Below, piece by piece: positions 45,399 through 54,311 of a stretch of DNA of 64,000 bases; the stretch's first letter is position 1; every line of letters starts with the position of its first letter. Below the pieces are notes generated by a model. The model had not been told where the DNA came from and searched no databases. It saw only the letters and a program-made list of their open reading frames with translations. A program made the translations under genes and the position numbers. Source of the stretch: Parapedobacter soli (GTDB lineage: Bacteria > Bacteroidota > Bacteroidia > Sphingobacteriales > Sphingobacteriaceae); the NCBI RefSeq assembly GCF_025460835.1, contig NZ_JAMXAY010000012.1, positions 1-64,000 of the forward strand. The letters are read 5' to 3'.

Positions 45399-47339
45399 CT
45401 AACCCACCGAATCCAACGCTTCGAAGGGCGAGTTTTTGCTGACAAACTCCGGAACGATTTCCTTCATTTTCCGAACGACACCACTACTATTCTTCCGCTC
45501 GTTCAGTGCGACGAGTTCGTAGATGACGCGTTTTGCATAACTGTATTCCACGGGGCTCACGCGTGCAATATGGATTTTATCGTGGTGGGTAGGCAACACC
45601 TTCTCGCCATCGCTCAACAGCTCTTCGTAAAGTTTCTCCCCGCTTCTTAAGCCTGTGTATATGATCTCGATATCCTTATCGGGTTTCAGGCCAGCGAGCT
45701 GGATCATCTTACGGGCTAAATCGACGATCTTAACAGGTTTGCCCATGTCGAACACATAAATCTCGCCACCTTTACCCATCGTGCCGGCTTCCAATACCAA
45801 TTGAACAGCTTCGGGTATAGTCATGAAGTAACGGGTAATCTCGGGGTGCGTCACCGTCATCGGGCCACCTTTTTCAATCTGCGCCCTGAACCGGGGTATT
45901 ACAGACCCGTTCGACCCGAGTACATTCCCAAAGCGGGTGGTGATGAAGCGGGTACCTTTGGATGCCGGCCCCTGCTCTGACTGGCCATCGACAAATTGCA
46001 ACGATTGCTGCCCGTCGAGGCTCTGGGTATAAATCTCGGCAATCCGCTTCGATGCCCCCATCACGTTGGTGGGGTTCACTGCCTTATCGGTAGATATCAT
46101 CACGAATTTCTTCACGCCGAAGAGCACAGACAGATCAGCAACATTTTTGGTGCCACCCACGTTGGTGCTTACCGCTTCCCCCGGGTTACGCTCCATCATC
46201 GGCACATGCTTATAGGCAGCAGCGTGATATACCAGCTCCGGCCTATAATCATTGAAAATCTGATGCATCCGCTCCAGGTTCCGGATATCTGCAATGGCCA
46301 CCACCACATGGCTACCCGGGAATTTCTCTTCGATTTCCAGCTGGATCTCGTGCATCGGCGATTCCGCTTGGTCGCATAGTATGAGCATCTGGGGTTCATA
46401 ACGCAAGACTTGGCGGACGATCTCAGAACCAATGGAGCCTGCAGCACCCGTAATCAGGATACGCTTGCCGCAAAGGTCGTCGCATATCCTGTCGTTGTTT
46501 ATTTTAATGGGGGCGCGTTGCAACAAATCTTCGATGCGCAGATTTTTGATCTGTTGTATCCGTAGCCTGCCAGACACCCATTCTGAGGCGGGTGGGACCG
46601 TGAGTACCTTGATCCCCAGGCGGAGGCACCGCTCCACAATGACTTTTTTATCCCTACTGCCCAAATGGTCTTTCACAAAAATCATCTGATCGACCGCATA
46701 GCGGCTTTTCAGCGCCGCAAGATCCTTCACGTGGTAGACCCGCTTCCGTTCGATATAGCTATTCAGCTTGCTCCGGTTGGTGTCGATGAAGCCAATGATA
46801 ATAAACTTCGATTCCGTACTGTTTTCCAATGCCTGTTTTGCCATCACGGCGTTCTGGTCGGCACCATAGATCAACACACGAACCGTATCCACATCCTGCG
46901 CTTTCCGCATCAGCATAAAATAGATGCTTTTCACCGTGATACGCAGCATGATCAGCAACGACGTAGCGATAAAGAAATTGATAAGCATCACCAGCCCCAA
47001 GTGGGGGTCGTGGATGTTCAATAGCGGCCCCAGAATCAGATACACTACCATCAGGTAAGCCGCTGATGTAAACAGCATCGCCGAAAATATCTTCAACATA
47101 TCGCGCGTATCCGAATACCTGATCAAGCCGGTATGTATCCGCATCAGGAAAAACACCGGTAACGCGATACCGCTATACATGGCGGTATAGATGAAGAAAT
47201 GCCCGCGCACAATCTCGTGGAAATTAAATTGCTTCGCAATAAAATAGGATAGCGAGAACGACCAGGTTAATATGAGTAAATCCAGCAGCAATATGGCCCA
47301 CCGGGGCACTGTCTTGAAGCGAAGTATAAGTTCTTTCAT
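45399..47339 (-). CDS. FlaA1/CapD-type UDP-sugar 4,6-dehydratase, membrane-bound
   Basis: A 646-residue protein of the CapD/WbpM group, which converts UDP-GlcNAc or a related sugar nucleotide to a 4-keto-6-deoxy form for surface polysaccharides. Four N-terminal helices (about 12-150) anchor it. A first Rossmann segment (VLIYGADQNAVMA, 155-167) resembles the CoA-binding_3 domain. The second, catalytic Rossmann domain starts with GAAGSIG at 298-304, has ISTDKAVNP at 415-423 and the M-x3-K motif (M427-K431) that replaces Y-x3-K in FlaA1-type dehydratases. It stands alone, 31 kb from the exopolysaccharide operon it could serve. A promoter-like box lies at 47427-47434. Confidence 0.9.
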   Translation of the reverse strand: MKELILRFKTVPRWAILLLDLLILTWSFSLSYFIAKQFNFHEIVRGHFFIYTAMYSGIALPVFFLMRIHTGLIRYSDTRDMLKIFSAMLFTSAAYLMVVYLILGPLLNIHDPHLGLVMLINFFIATSLLIMLRITVKSIYFMLMRKAQDVDTVRVLIYGADQNAVMAKQALENSTESKFIIIGFIDTNRSKLNSYIERKRVYHVKDLAALKSRYAVDQMIFVKDHLGSRDKKVIVERCLRLGIKVLTVPPASEWVSGRLRIQQIKNLRIEDLLQRAPIKINNDRICDDLCGKRILITGAAGSIGSEIVRQVLRYEPQMLILCDQAESPMHEIQLEIEEKFPGSHVVVAIADIRNLERMHQIFNDYRPELVYHAAAYKHVPMMERNPGEAVSTNVGGTKNVADLSVLFGVKKFVMISTDKAVNPTNVMGASKRIAEIYTQSLDGQQSLQFVDGQSEQGPASKGTRFITTRFGNVLGSNGSVIPRFRAQIEKGGPMTVTHPEITRYFMTIPEAVQLVLEAGTMGKGGEIYVFDMGKPVKIVDLARKMIQLAGLKPDKDIEIIYTGLRSGEKLYEELLSDGEKVLPTHHDKIHIARVSPVEYSYAKRVIYELVALNERKNSSGVVRKMKEIVPEFVSKNSPFEALDSVG

Positions 47340-47426
47340 GTAAGCGAGATAATGTAGCCCCTACTCTCTCAATTCATGTGAACGAGGTTCACCTCACTTT
47401 TGCTACAGTAAAAATTTGTATAGCAC

Positions 47427-47434
47427 CAAAATTA
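47427..47434 (-). promoter_or_regulatory. -7 promoter box of the FlaA1/CapD-type gene
   Basis: The minus strand reads TAATTTTG, a match to TAnnTTTG. It predicts a leader of about 80 bases containing the palindrome at 47378-47392, which could be an operator or an mRNA stem. Confidence 0.4.
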
Positions 47435-47603
47435 ATTGGTACGGCACGTTTCGAACTAATCAATAACCTTGCCAAAGCGTTATATCATAGGTATTCGTTT
47501 TAATAACGCGAATATCGGGATTTTGTTTTCCGCGAAACATACCCATTTGTGGGTATTTTTCAATATTCTCAGGTGCTTACTTTGCCGATAACAGTTAGCC
47601 GAA

Positions 47604-47631
47604 CAAAAAAAGGACATTAAATGTCCTTTTT
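47604..47631 (-). terminator. Intrinsic terminator of the ATP synthase operon
   Basis: AAAGGACATT and AATGTCCTTT form a tight hairpin with a 3-base loop. On the minus strand the stem is followed by a run of seven T residues (complement of 47604-47610). It lies about 45 bases after the atpG stop. Confidence 0.8.
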
Positions 47632-47675
47632 CATAAGCAGTCAGCCTATTTTATTAAGCTTTAAAAGCAGGCAAT

Positions 47676-48560
47676 TTAGCCATTGGATAACGCGGCGGCA
47701 CCACTCACAATTTCGGTGAGCTCAGTGGTAATGGCCGCTTGGCGCGCTTGGTTGTAAGATAGTTTGAGCGACTTGAGCAACTCGCCGGCATTATCGGTAG
47801 CCTTATCCATGGCGGTCATCCGTGCGCCGTGTTCAGACGCGTGCGAATCCAGCACGGCCTTGTACAGCTGTACCCGGATTGCTTTCGGAATCAGCTCTTC
47901 GACGATTTTTTCCTTCGAGGGCTCGATGATGTAGTCAACTTCGGTTTCAGACTGATTGGACTCCTGTTTTGCCGGCAGCAGGGGCAGCAATTGCTCGGTG
48001 GTCAATAGTTGCACCGCTGCATTCTTAAAGCGGTTGTACACCAATTCAACCCGATCGTATTCACCAGCAGCAAACCCTTCCATGATTGTTTCGGTGATCT
48101 TGGAAGTATTCTCGAAGTTAAGTTCGGAGAAAAGGTCGTTGTGATTGCCCAGCACCTGATAATTCCGCCTAAGGTAATAATCCTGCGCGCGCTTTCCGAT
48201 ACCGACGATATGCACTTTGCCGGCACGCAGCTGCTCGCTGTATTTTTCGGCAATCAGCTGGTTGGCCGTCTTTATCACGTTGGTGTTGAATGCTCCCGCC
48301 AATCCGCGGTTGGATGCAATGACGACGACCAGCACGTTATTGGGCTTGCGGTCTACCGTATAGGGCGACGCGCCATCCTCAACACTAGCAGACACGTTGG
48401 CCAAAATCTCCCGTAGCTTCTCCGCATAGGGGCGTAATTGCACAATGGCATTCGTGGCACGCTTAAGCTTGGCCGCCGAAACCATTTTCATGGCTTTCGT
48501 AATCTGCTGCGTAGACGTTACCGAAGTTATCCGGTTTCTTACCTCTTTTAAATTCGCCAT
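47676..48560 (-). CDS. atpG: ATP synthase F1 subunit gamma
   Basis: A 294-residue central-stalk subunit that turns inside the alpha/beta hexamer and couples proton flow to ATP synthesis. The N-terminal coiled-coil helix NLKEVRNRITSVTSTQQITKAMKMVSAAKL is diagnostic. The middle Rossmann-like domain begins VVVIASNRGLAGAFN. The C-terminal helix has ARMTAMDKATDNAGELLKSLKLSYNQARQAAITTELTEIVSGA with the family signature. It is the last gene of the operon. A 101-base spacer with an inverted repeat separates it from atpA. Confidence 0.98.
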   Translation of the reverse strand: MANLKEVRNRITSVTSTQQITKAMKMVSAAKLKRATNAIVQLRPYAEKLREILANVSASVEDGASPYTVDRKPNNVLVVVIASNRGLAGAFNTNVIKTANQLIAEKYSEQLRAGKVHIVGIGKRAQDYYLRRNYQVLGNHNDLFSELNFENTSKITETIMEGFAAGEYDRVELVYNRFKNAAVQLLTTEQLLPLLPAKQESNQSETEVDYIIEPSKEKIVEELIPKAIRVQLYKAVLDSHASEHGARMTAMDKATDNAGELLKSLKLSYNQARQAAITTELTEIVSGAAALSNG

Positions 48561-48574
48561 TTCTTAGCCTTCGT

Positions 48575-48656
48575 GAGACTTTAGACGCTAGATTTGAGAT
48601 GTTAGATTTGAGACGGTTTATTGTCTCATATCTCATATCTACTGTCTCATGTCTAA
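48575..48656. repeat. Imperfect inverted repeat of TCTCA/ATCT units between atpA and atpG
   Basis: Left arm 48575-48613 is built of repeats like TAGATTTGAGA (two copies, GCTAGATTTGAGAT and GTTAGATTTGAGAC). The right arm 48623-48656 is built of GTCTCAT/ATCTCAT/ATCTACT units. The arms are roughly complementary, so the spacer can fold into one long imperfect stem with a small loop. It is A+T-rich, has no coding frame, and looks like a dispersed intergenic element rather than random spacer. Confidence 0.6.
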
Positions 48657-48661
48657 TTATA

Positions 48662-50236
48662 TTAATACTTATCCGCCAGCTCTTTCGCTACCTTATCCAG
48701 TACTCCTGTCAACTCATCGTTGAACTTTCCTTCTTTCAGTGCTTTCAACACTTCGGGGTGGCGTTGTTCCAGTTGTTGGAGGTACTCAGCCTCGAATTCT
48801 TTCACTTTACTCACTGGCACACTGCGGAACAATCCTTTTACCCCGGCATAGATAATAGCCACCTGTTTTTCTACAGGCACCGGAGCAAACTGGCCTTGTT
48901 TCAGGATCTCTACGTTGCGTACACCCTTATCAAGTACCGCTTTGGTAGCGGCGTCGAGGTCGGAACCGAATTTAGAGAACGCTTCGAGCTCCCTGTACTG
49001 GGCTTGGTCGAGCTTCAATGTACCGGCCACTTTCTTCATCGATTTGATTTGGGCATTACCCCCCACACGTGATACGGAGATACCTACGTTGATTGCCGGG
49101 CGAACACCCGCGTTGAACAGGTTAGACTCCAAGAATATCTGTCCGTCTGTAATCGAGATGACGTTGGTAGGGATATAAGCCGATACGTCGCCTGCCTGGG
49201 TTTCGATGATGGGCAGCGCCGTCAATGAGCCACCGCCTTTCACGAGGCCCTTTATCGAATCGGGCAAGTCGTTCATGTTTTGGGCAATAGCGTCAGAGCT
49301 ATTGATCTTTGCAGCACGTTCCAGCAGGCGGCTGTGCAGGTAAAACACGTCGCCGGGGTATGCTTCGCGGCCCGGCGGGCGGCGCAACAATAACGACACC
49401 TCACGATACGCCACTGCCTGCTTAGACAAATCGTCGTAGATAATCAATGCCGGGCGGCCGGTATCGCGGAAAAACTCGCCGATTGCAGCCCCGGCCATAG
49501 GCGCGTAAAACTGCATAGGGGCAGGGTCGGCAGCAGAAGCGGCTACCACAATGGTGTATGGCATGGCACCGCTTTCTTCCAACGTACGGACGATATTGGC
49601 CACCGTTGAGTTCTTCTGGCCTACAGCTACATATATACAAAATACGGGCTCACCGGCCTCGTAAAATTCTTTTTGGTTGATGATGGTATCGATACATACC
49701 GCGGTTTTCCCCGTTTGGCGGTCGCCAATCACCAACTCACGTTGGCCACGGCCAATCGGAATCATGGCATCGATTGCCTTGATACCTGTTTGGAGCGGCT
49801 CGTTCACCGGCTGGCGGTAGATGACACCCGGCGCCTTACGTTCGATAGGCATCTCGTATGTATCGCCCAAGATAGGGCCCTTGCCATCGATGGGTTGACC
49901 GAGGGTGTTCACCACGCGGCCCAGCATACCCTCGCCTACCTTGATAGAAGCAATCCGGCGGGTACGCCTGATGGTATCACCTTCTTTAATTTCATCTGAT
50001 TTCCCAAGCAAAACCACACCCACGTTATCTTCTTCCAGATTCAATACAATGCCTTGCAATCCGTTGTCAAATTCAACCAATTCGCCGGATTGGACTTTCG
50101 TTAAGCCGTATATCCGTGCGATACCATCGCCGATCTGCAATACGGTACCGATTTCTTCAAGCTCGGCTTCTGATTTGAAGCTCGACAATTGTTCCCTTAA
50201 AATTGCCGATACTTCATCGGGTCTTACCTCTATCAT
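48662..50236 (-). CDS. atpA: ATP synthase F1 subunit alpha
   Basis: A 524-residue non-catalytic nucleotide-binding subunit of F1. The P-loop [10 protein letters not shown] lies near residue 171, followed by [13 protein letters not shown]-like sequence ([15 protein letters not shown]) and the family signature [14 protein letters not shown] near 363. The N-terminal beta-barrel domain ([19 protein letters not shown]) is normal. It starts 95 bases after the atpH stop, the spacer carrying a short direct repeat. It acts with the beta subunit, whose gene is not in this window. Confidence 0.98.
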   Translation of the reverse strand: MIEVRPDEVSAILREQLSSFKSEAELEEIGTVLQIGDGIARIYGLTKVQSGELVEFDNGLQGIVLNLEEDNVGVVLLGKSDEIKEGDTIRRTRRIASIKVGEGMLGRVVNTLGQPIDGKGPILGDTYEMPIERKAPGVIYRQPVNEPLQTGIKAIDAMIPIGRGQRELVIGDRQTGKTAVCIDTIINQKEFYEAGEPVFCIYVAVGQKNSTVANIVRTLEESGAMPYTIVVAASAADPAPMQFYAPMAGAAIGEFFRDTGRPALIIYDDLSKQAVAYREVSLLLRRPPGREAYPGDVFYLHSRLLERAAKINSSDAIAQNMNDLPDSIKGLVKGGGSLTALPIIETQAGDVSAYIPTNVISITDGQIFLESNLFNAGVRPAINVGISVSRVGGNAQIKSMKKVAGTLKLDQAQYRELEAFSKFGSDLDAATKAVLDKGVRNVEILKQGQFAPVPVEKQVAIIYAGVKGLFRSVPVSKVKEFEAEYLQQLEQRHPEVLKALKEGKFNDELTGVLDKVAKELADKY

Positions 50237-50303
50237 CTTATTTGTATTTTTTGCTTTTTACTCTTCGTGTTTCCCGACAACATTTCTCTTATCGGAATAT
50301 TAA

Positions 50304-50328
50304 CTACTCAATACCCGCTGCTCAATAC
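50304..50328. repeat. Direct repeat of CTCAATAC in the atpH-atpA spacer
   Basis: CTACTCAATAC (50304-50314) and CTGCTCAATAC (50318-50328) repeat with a 14-base period just before the atpH stop (minus strand). The unit resembles iterated intergenic micro-repeats and differs from the element between atpA and atpG. Confidence 0.4.
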
Positions 50329-50331
50329 TCC

Positions 50332-50880
50332 CTAGCCCACCGCCTGCGTTTCAAAATAACGCTTCAGTTTATTCAGCTTACCATTGATACTGGCATCTAT
50401 CTGTTTGTCGCCAACTTTCACCACAAACCCGCCGATCAATGAGGGATCTACGGTATTTTGCAACACCACATCCGCGTTGATTTCGCTGGCAATTGTTTTT
50501 TGCAACGCGTCTAAGTTTATTGACGACAACTTACTTGCCGACACGACCGTAGCGTGGACAATGCCTTTCACTTCGTTGTATTCGCGGATAAACTCACGTG
50601 CCGTCGCATAAAGGATACCTGATCGCCCCTTACGTACCATAATATGGAAAAAAGCAACGATTGACTGGTGGATTTTGCTGCCAAACAATGCGTCAAGGAT
50701 ATTCTGCTTTTTGTCCTGCTTTATAATCGGGTTTTTCAACACGGCTTGCAATTCGCTGTTGGCCCTCAATGTTGCCACAAACTGCTCCATGTCTCGCTTC
50801 ACAGCCTCCAGATTTCCCTGCTCCTGGGCCAGATCGATGAGTGACTTGGCGTATCGCGATGCAACTTTAAACTCAGACAT
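50332..50880 (-). CDS. atpH: ATP synthase F1 subunit delta
   Basis: A 182-residue peripheral-stalk subunit (the OSCP equivalent) that fixes F1 to the b subunits. The N-terminal VASRYAKSLIDLAQEQGNLEAVKRDMEQF is typical, and the C-terminal VDPSLIGGFVVKVGDKQIDASINGKLNKL is the family signature. It starts 28 bases after atpF in the usual b-delta-alpha-gamma order. Length is normal. Confidence 0.96.
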   Translation of the reverse strand: MSEFKVASRYAKSLIDLAQEQGNLEAVKRDMEQFVATLRANSELQAVLKNPIIKQDKKQNILDALFGSKIHQSIVAFFHIMVRKGRSGILYATAREFIREYNEVKGIVHATVVSASKLSSINLDALQKTIASEINADVVLQNTVDPSLIGGFVVKVGDKQIDASINGKLNKLKRYFETQAVG

Positions 50881-50908
50881 AATGTTCTAGTGTTTGCCTC
50901 GGATTGAG

Positions 50909-51409
50909 TTAATTCAACTTCACGTCTTTCAACAGGTCGGAAACCAGTGTTTCCTGCTGTTTCTCGTTTTCAAATTCCTTTTGGAGCACCTTACGGGCAA
51001 TGTCCAATGAAAGCGACGACACTTGGTTCTTGACCTCCACCAGTGCTTTCTTTTTCTGGTCGTCGATCTCCTTCCGTGCCTGCTCGATAAGTTTGGCTCC
51101 TTCGGCCTGTGCTTGCACTTTCGCATCGGCCACTAACTGATCTTTCAGTTCTTTGGCCTCTTTGAGGATAATGTCGCGTTCAGCACGCGCTGCCTTAAGC
51201 AGCTGCTCGTTTTCGTTGGTCAGGCGGGCCATTTCCTCTTTTGCTTTTTCAGCCGAGGCCAATGCGTCTTCGATAGACCGCTCACGCTCGCCGATTGCTT
51301 CCATGATAGGCTTCCATGCAAATTTCTTCAACAGGAACAGCAACAGGAAAAATGCGATCAGTGTCCAAAAAACCAATCCGTAACTCGGATTTCCAATATC
51401 AAAATTCAT
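50909..51409 (-). CDS. atpF: ATP synthase F0 subunit b
   Basis: A 166-residue peripheral-stalk subunit. One membrane helix near the N-terminus (YGLVFWTLIAFFLLLFLLKKF, residues 10-30) is followed by a long charged coiled coil (EERSIEDALASAEKAKEEM-like; ERERSIEDALASAEKAKEEM to the end) that dimerises and reaches up to F1. It lies 88 bases after atpE, the spacer containing a strong hairpin. The gene order matches other Bacteroidota. Confidence 0.96.
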   Translation of the reverse strand: MNFDIGNPSYGLVFWTLIAFFLLLFLLKKFAWKPIMEAIGERERSIEDALASAEKAKEEMARLTNENEQLLKAARAERDIILKEAKELKDQLVADAKVQAQAEGAKLIEQARKEIDDQKKKALVEVKNQVSSLSLDIARKVLQKEFENEKQQETLVSDLLKDVKLN

Positions 51410-51439
51410 ATACGATACTAAATTTGATTCTGTTTAAAG

Positions 51440-51480
51440 AAGGGCCGGACATCGGACCAACCGTCAGCTGTCCGGCCCTT
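51440..51480 (-). promoter_or_regulatory. Strong hairpin between atpE and atpF
   Basis: AAGGGCCGGACA (51440-51451) and TGTCCGGCCCTT (51469-51480) are perfect 12-base inverted arms around a 17-base loop. On the minus strand the stem is followed by CTTTAAACAG, a poor T-run, so full termination is unlikely. It could act as a partial terminator or an mRNA-stabilising stem behind atpB-atpE. Confidence 0.7.
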
Positions 51481-51497
51481 TACTCAGTAATAAGCGC

Positions 51498-51725
<228 letters not shown>

Positions 51726-51754
51726 TTAATGTATATTATATAGTAAAAGACCCA

Positions 51755-52837
51755 TTAATGATGCTCTTCTACCGCCATGCCGATAAACAAGGCGGTGAGC
51801 AACGTAAATATAAATGCCTGCAAAACGCCTACAAGCAGTTCCAAGACGTTCATGAACAACACGAACGCCAGCGACACCGGCGCGATGGCCAACGACTTGA
51901 AGACGAAAATCAGTGAAATCAAGCTTAAGATAATGATGTGCCCCGCTGTGATATTCGCAAACAAACGGATCATCAACGCAAAGGGTTTAGAAATCACCCC
52001 TACCAGTTCGACCGGAATCATGATAGGGTACAACCACCAGGGAACATCCGGCGCCAGGATATGTTTCCAGTAGTACTTATTGCCGTTGATATTAACTACG
52101 ATCAGCACAATGAATGCCAGCACGAACGTTACGGCGATATTACCGGTAACGTTGGCCGCCCCCGGGAAAATAGGTATCAACCCCAATAGGTTGTTGATCC
52201 AGATAAAAAAGAAAATCGTGAGCAACAACGGCATGAAGCGCGCATACCGATGCCCGATGTTGGGCCGTGCGATGTCATCCCGGACAAAAAGTATGATGGG
52301 CTCGATGAGCGACTGGAAACCTTTGGGAGCTTTCCCTTCACGCTTTTTGTAAGCGCGGGCCACCGAGGAGAAAATCCATACCAACAGGAATACCGACAAG
52401 AAAATTGCAGCCACATTCTTGGTGATAGAGAAATCCCAAACATTTTTCGATGCCTCCTCATCTACGGCCCCGTTCGAGCCGACCACCCGTATTTTCTTCT
52501 TGTCTACCAGCCGGTAGGTATAATGTTTTCCTTGGTAATCATGTTCACCGTGGTGGAATTGGGAAGACAGGAAAAACTCAAATCCCTTGTCGGTATAAAG
52601 AATCACAGGAAGCGGAATCGAGAGGTCGCCCCAAAGGTGCCAATCATAGGCGTCACCGATATGCTCCATGATTACCTCTGTGGCGTTATACGGTTCCTCA
52701 CCATGGGTTTCATGGCTCACAGAAGCGGCTGCTGTGCTGGTGGAGTCGGCAGTTTGTGCAACGGAAAAGGTCGTAAAAACGGCGAAAATCGCGATGAAGC
52801 TAATTTTTTTTGAATTGAAAAAGTGCCTAAAATCCAT
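51755..52837 (-). CDS. atpB: ATP synthase F0 subunit a
   Basis: A 360-residue membrane subunit that forms the proton half-channels next to the c ring. A signal-like N-terminus (IFAVFTTFSVAQ) and a long periplasmic N-terminal region of over 100 residues (HGEEPYNATEVIMEHIGDAYDWHLWG) are typical of Bacteroidota. The core helices carry the essential arginine in FALMIRLFANITAGH (about residue 285) and an acidic C-terminus EEHH. It starts 14 bases after the small membrane protein gene. Confidence 0.96.
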   Translation of the reverse strand: MDFRHFFNSKKISFIAIFAVFTTFSVAQTADSTSTAAASVSHETHGEEPYNATEVIMEHIGDAYDWHLWGDLSIPLPVILYTDKGFEFFLSSQFHHGEHDYQGKHYTYRLVDKKKIRVVGSNGAVDEEASKNVWDFSITKNVAAIFLSVFLLVWIFSSVARAYKKREGKAPKGFQSLIEPIILFVRDDIARPNIGHRYARFMPLLLTIFFFIWINNLLGLIPIFPGAANVTGNIAVTFVLAFIVLIVVNINGNKYYWKHILAPDVPWWLYPIMIPVELVGVISKPFALMIRLFANITAGHIIILSLISLIFVFKSLAIAPVSLAFVLFMNVLELLVGVLQAFIFTLLTALFIGMAVEEHH

Positions 52838-52851
52838 CTAATCCCAATTTT

Positions 52852-53247
52852 TTACATCTGATTTTGGTCGCGCAAGTTACGCAACAAACAGGTAACTTCA
52901 AAGGCCGTAAACAAGAAATACAATGAAAAAAAATTAAGTGCCGTAATCACTTTATTATCAGGATATTTAATTATCACTGCAGCTACCACCGCCAAACACG
53001 CCAATAGCTTGACAAAAAGGCCCACCATCAAGCTCAGGATGGACCCTTCGCCCCCCTTTTTGATCCCCAAATCGCTGACCACATAGGCCAGCAAAGTGGT
53101 TATGGATACGACCGCAAAAAGCAACCAAAAGTGGGGGCTTAAAATCAAAACGCCCTCGAACAGGTGCGGCAATACTACCGCTACCGCCACTATGGCCGAT
53201 GAAAGTCCGGCGAAATACAGGATAAAACGGGCCAGGGTCATCGTCAT
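52852..53247 (-). CDS. Four-helix membrane protein at the head of the ATP synthase genes
   Basis: A 131-residue protein with four hydrophobic helices (about 8-26, 35-55, 72-90 and 100-120) joined by short loops; VSDLGIKKGGEGS links helices 2 and 3. Its position directly before atpB, 14 bases away, fits an AtpI-like assembly protein for the c ring, but sequence similarity is not obvious to me. Its ATG overlaps the dapF stop as ATGA, so translation is coupled to that gene. Confidence 0.7.
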   Translation of the reverse strand: MTMTLARFILYFAGLSSAIVAVAVVLPHLFEGVLILSPHFWLLFAVVSITTLLAYVVSDLGIKKGGEGSILSLMVGLFVKLLACLAVVAAVIIKYPDNKVITALNFFSLYFLFTAFEVTCLLRNLRDQNQM

Positions 53248-54032
53248 CGTGTTATTTCACCTTTAAAGACGAATGCAGCCGGGCCTTCCAGGAATATATC
53301 CGTAAAACGGTCGCCCTCTTTAACAAAGCTTATCCTCAGGTTGCCGCCCGCCACCCGTATCGGTACCGTCATCGAGCCATCCCTGCCTTCGTGCTTGGCC
53401 ATCGCCAGAGCCACTGCTGTGGCCCCGGTACCGCAAGCCAACGTCTCATCTTCGACACCGCGTTCGTAAGTACGCACATAATATCCCGCTCCATCCGCTT
53501 CAACAAAGTTGACATTGATACCCTTTTCCTTATAGCGCGTACCATTACGTATGCTGCGCCCCTCGGCAACCACCGGAAAAGACGAAAGCCCGTCTACCAA
53601 TGCCACATAATGCGGCGAGCCGGTATCCAGCACGTAGGCTTCACCATCGCGGCCGATCCGGCCCACATCGATCATCTGCAAGCTCACGCTACGCCCACCG
53701 GCGTCGATTGTCGCATAATGGCGCCCATCGGCTGCCAAAAAGTCAGCACTTTTATCAATCAGGCCCCTATCTTTAGCAAAAGCGACGATACAGCGCCCGC
53801 CGTTGCCACACATGCTCCCCTCGCGGCCGTCCGCATTGAAATACACCATTTCAAAGTCATAGCCATCAGCGTGCTGCAACAGCATCAAGCCATCTGCCCC
53901 GATGCCGAACCGCCGATCGCACAGGCGGCGCACTAAATCTTCATCTTCGCTGTTAAACAACGGTTTACGGTTGTCAATGATAATAAAATCATTACCTGCC
54001 CCTTGATACTTATAGAACGTAAATGTAGACAT
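53244..54032 (-). CDS. dapF: Diaminopimelate epimerase
   Basis: A 262-residue cytoplasmic enzyme that converts LL- to meso-diaminopimelate for lysine and peptidoglycan. The two-base mechanism cysteines are C75 in MCGNGGR and C200 in ACGTGAT. The N-terminal YKYQGAGNDFIIID and FGIGADGLMLL are family signatures. The gene is the first of the run that continues into the ATP synthase genes, overlapping the next gene by 4 bases. A -7 promoter box lies 20 bases before its ATG. Confidence 0.96.
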   Translation of the reverse strand: MSTFTFYKYQGAGNDFIIIDNRKPLFNSEDEDLVRRLCDRRFGIGADGLMLLQHADGYDFEMVYFNADGREGSMCGNGGRCIVAFAKDRGLIDKSADFLAADGRHYATIDAGGRSVSLQMIDVGRIGRDGEAYVLDTGSPHYVALVDGLSSFPVVAEGRSIRNGTRYKEKGINVNFVEADGAGYYVRTYERGVEDETLACGTGATAVALAMAKHEGRDGSMTVPIRVAGGNLRISFVKEGDRFTDIFLEGPAAFVFKGEITR

Positions 54033-54051
54033 CTATTACCATTAGCGCTGG

Positions 54052-54059
54052 CAAAGATA
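54052..54059 (-). promoter_or_regulatory. -7 promoter box of dapF and the ATP synthase genes
   Basis: The minus strand reads TATCTTTG, matching TAnnTTTG. Transcription would start near 54045, with a leader of about 13 bases. No TTTG is found 19-21 bases upstream. Confidence 0.5.
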
Positions 54060-54150
54060 CTGATATCCATCCAATAATCCATCATGACGCCGCATCGCGC
54101 CGCGGGTAATCGGCTTTAACATTATTTAACAGAAAAACCCGGCTTTCCAC

Positions 54151-54182
54151 TTGCTTTAGCCACCCGAATGGTATTACATTTG
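54151..54182 (+). promoter_or_regulatory. Promoter of the HtrA protease gene
   Basis: TTG (54151-54153) is followed after 21 bases by TACATTTG (54175-54182), a good match to the Bacteroidota consensus. The predicted leader is about 120 bases to the ATG at 54312. Confidence 0.6.
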
Positions 54183-54311
54183 AACATCTTTTTGAAAGAT
54201 CGGAATTTTTCGACTTATAACGACTGGAATCATCATTGAAACCTGCACGAACAATGGCTTGCGACAAGCGATTAAATGGTGGTTCCTTCTGGTAAATTAA
54301 AAAAACAGGAT

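Larger units (their letters stand above)
47340..47675. other. 336-base intergenic region between the dehydratase gene and the ATP synthase operon
   Basis: No gene is seen. From left to right it holds a palindrome GTGAACgagGTTCAC at 47378-47392 in the leader of the dehydratase gene. A minus-strand -7 box TAATTTTG lies at 47427-47434, with no good partner at the upstream spacing. A plus-strand hairpin with a T-tail (47539-47560) has no plus-strand gene before it. The terminator of the ATP synthase operon is at 47604-47631. Base composition is A+T-rich throughout. Confidence 0.6.
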
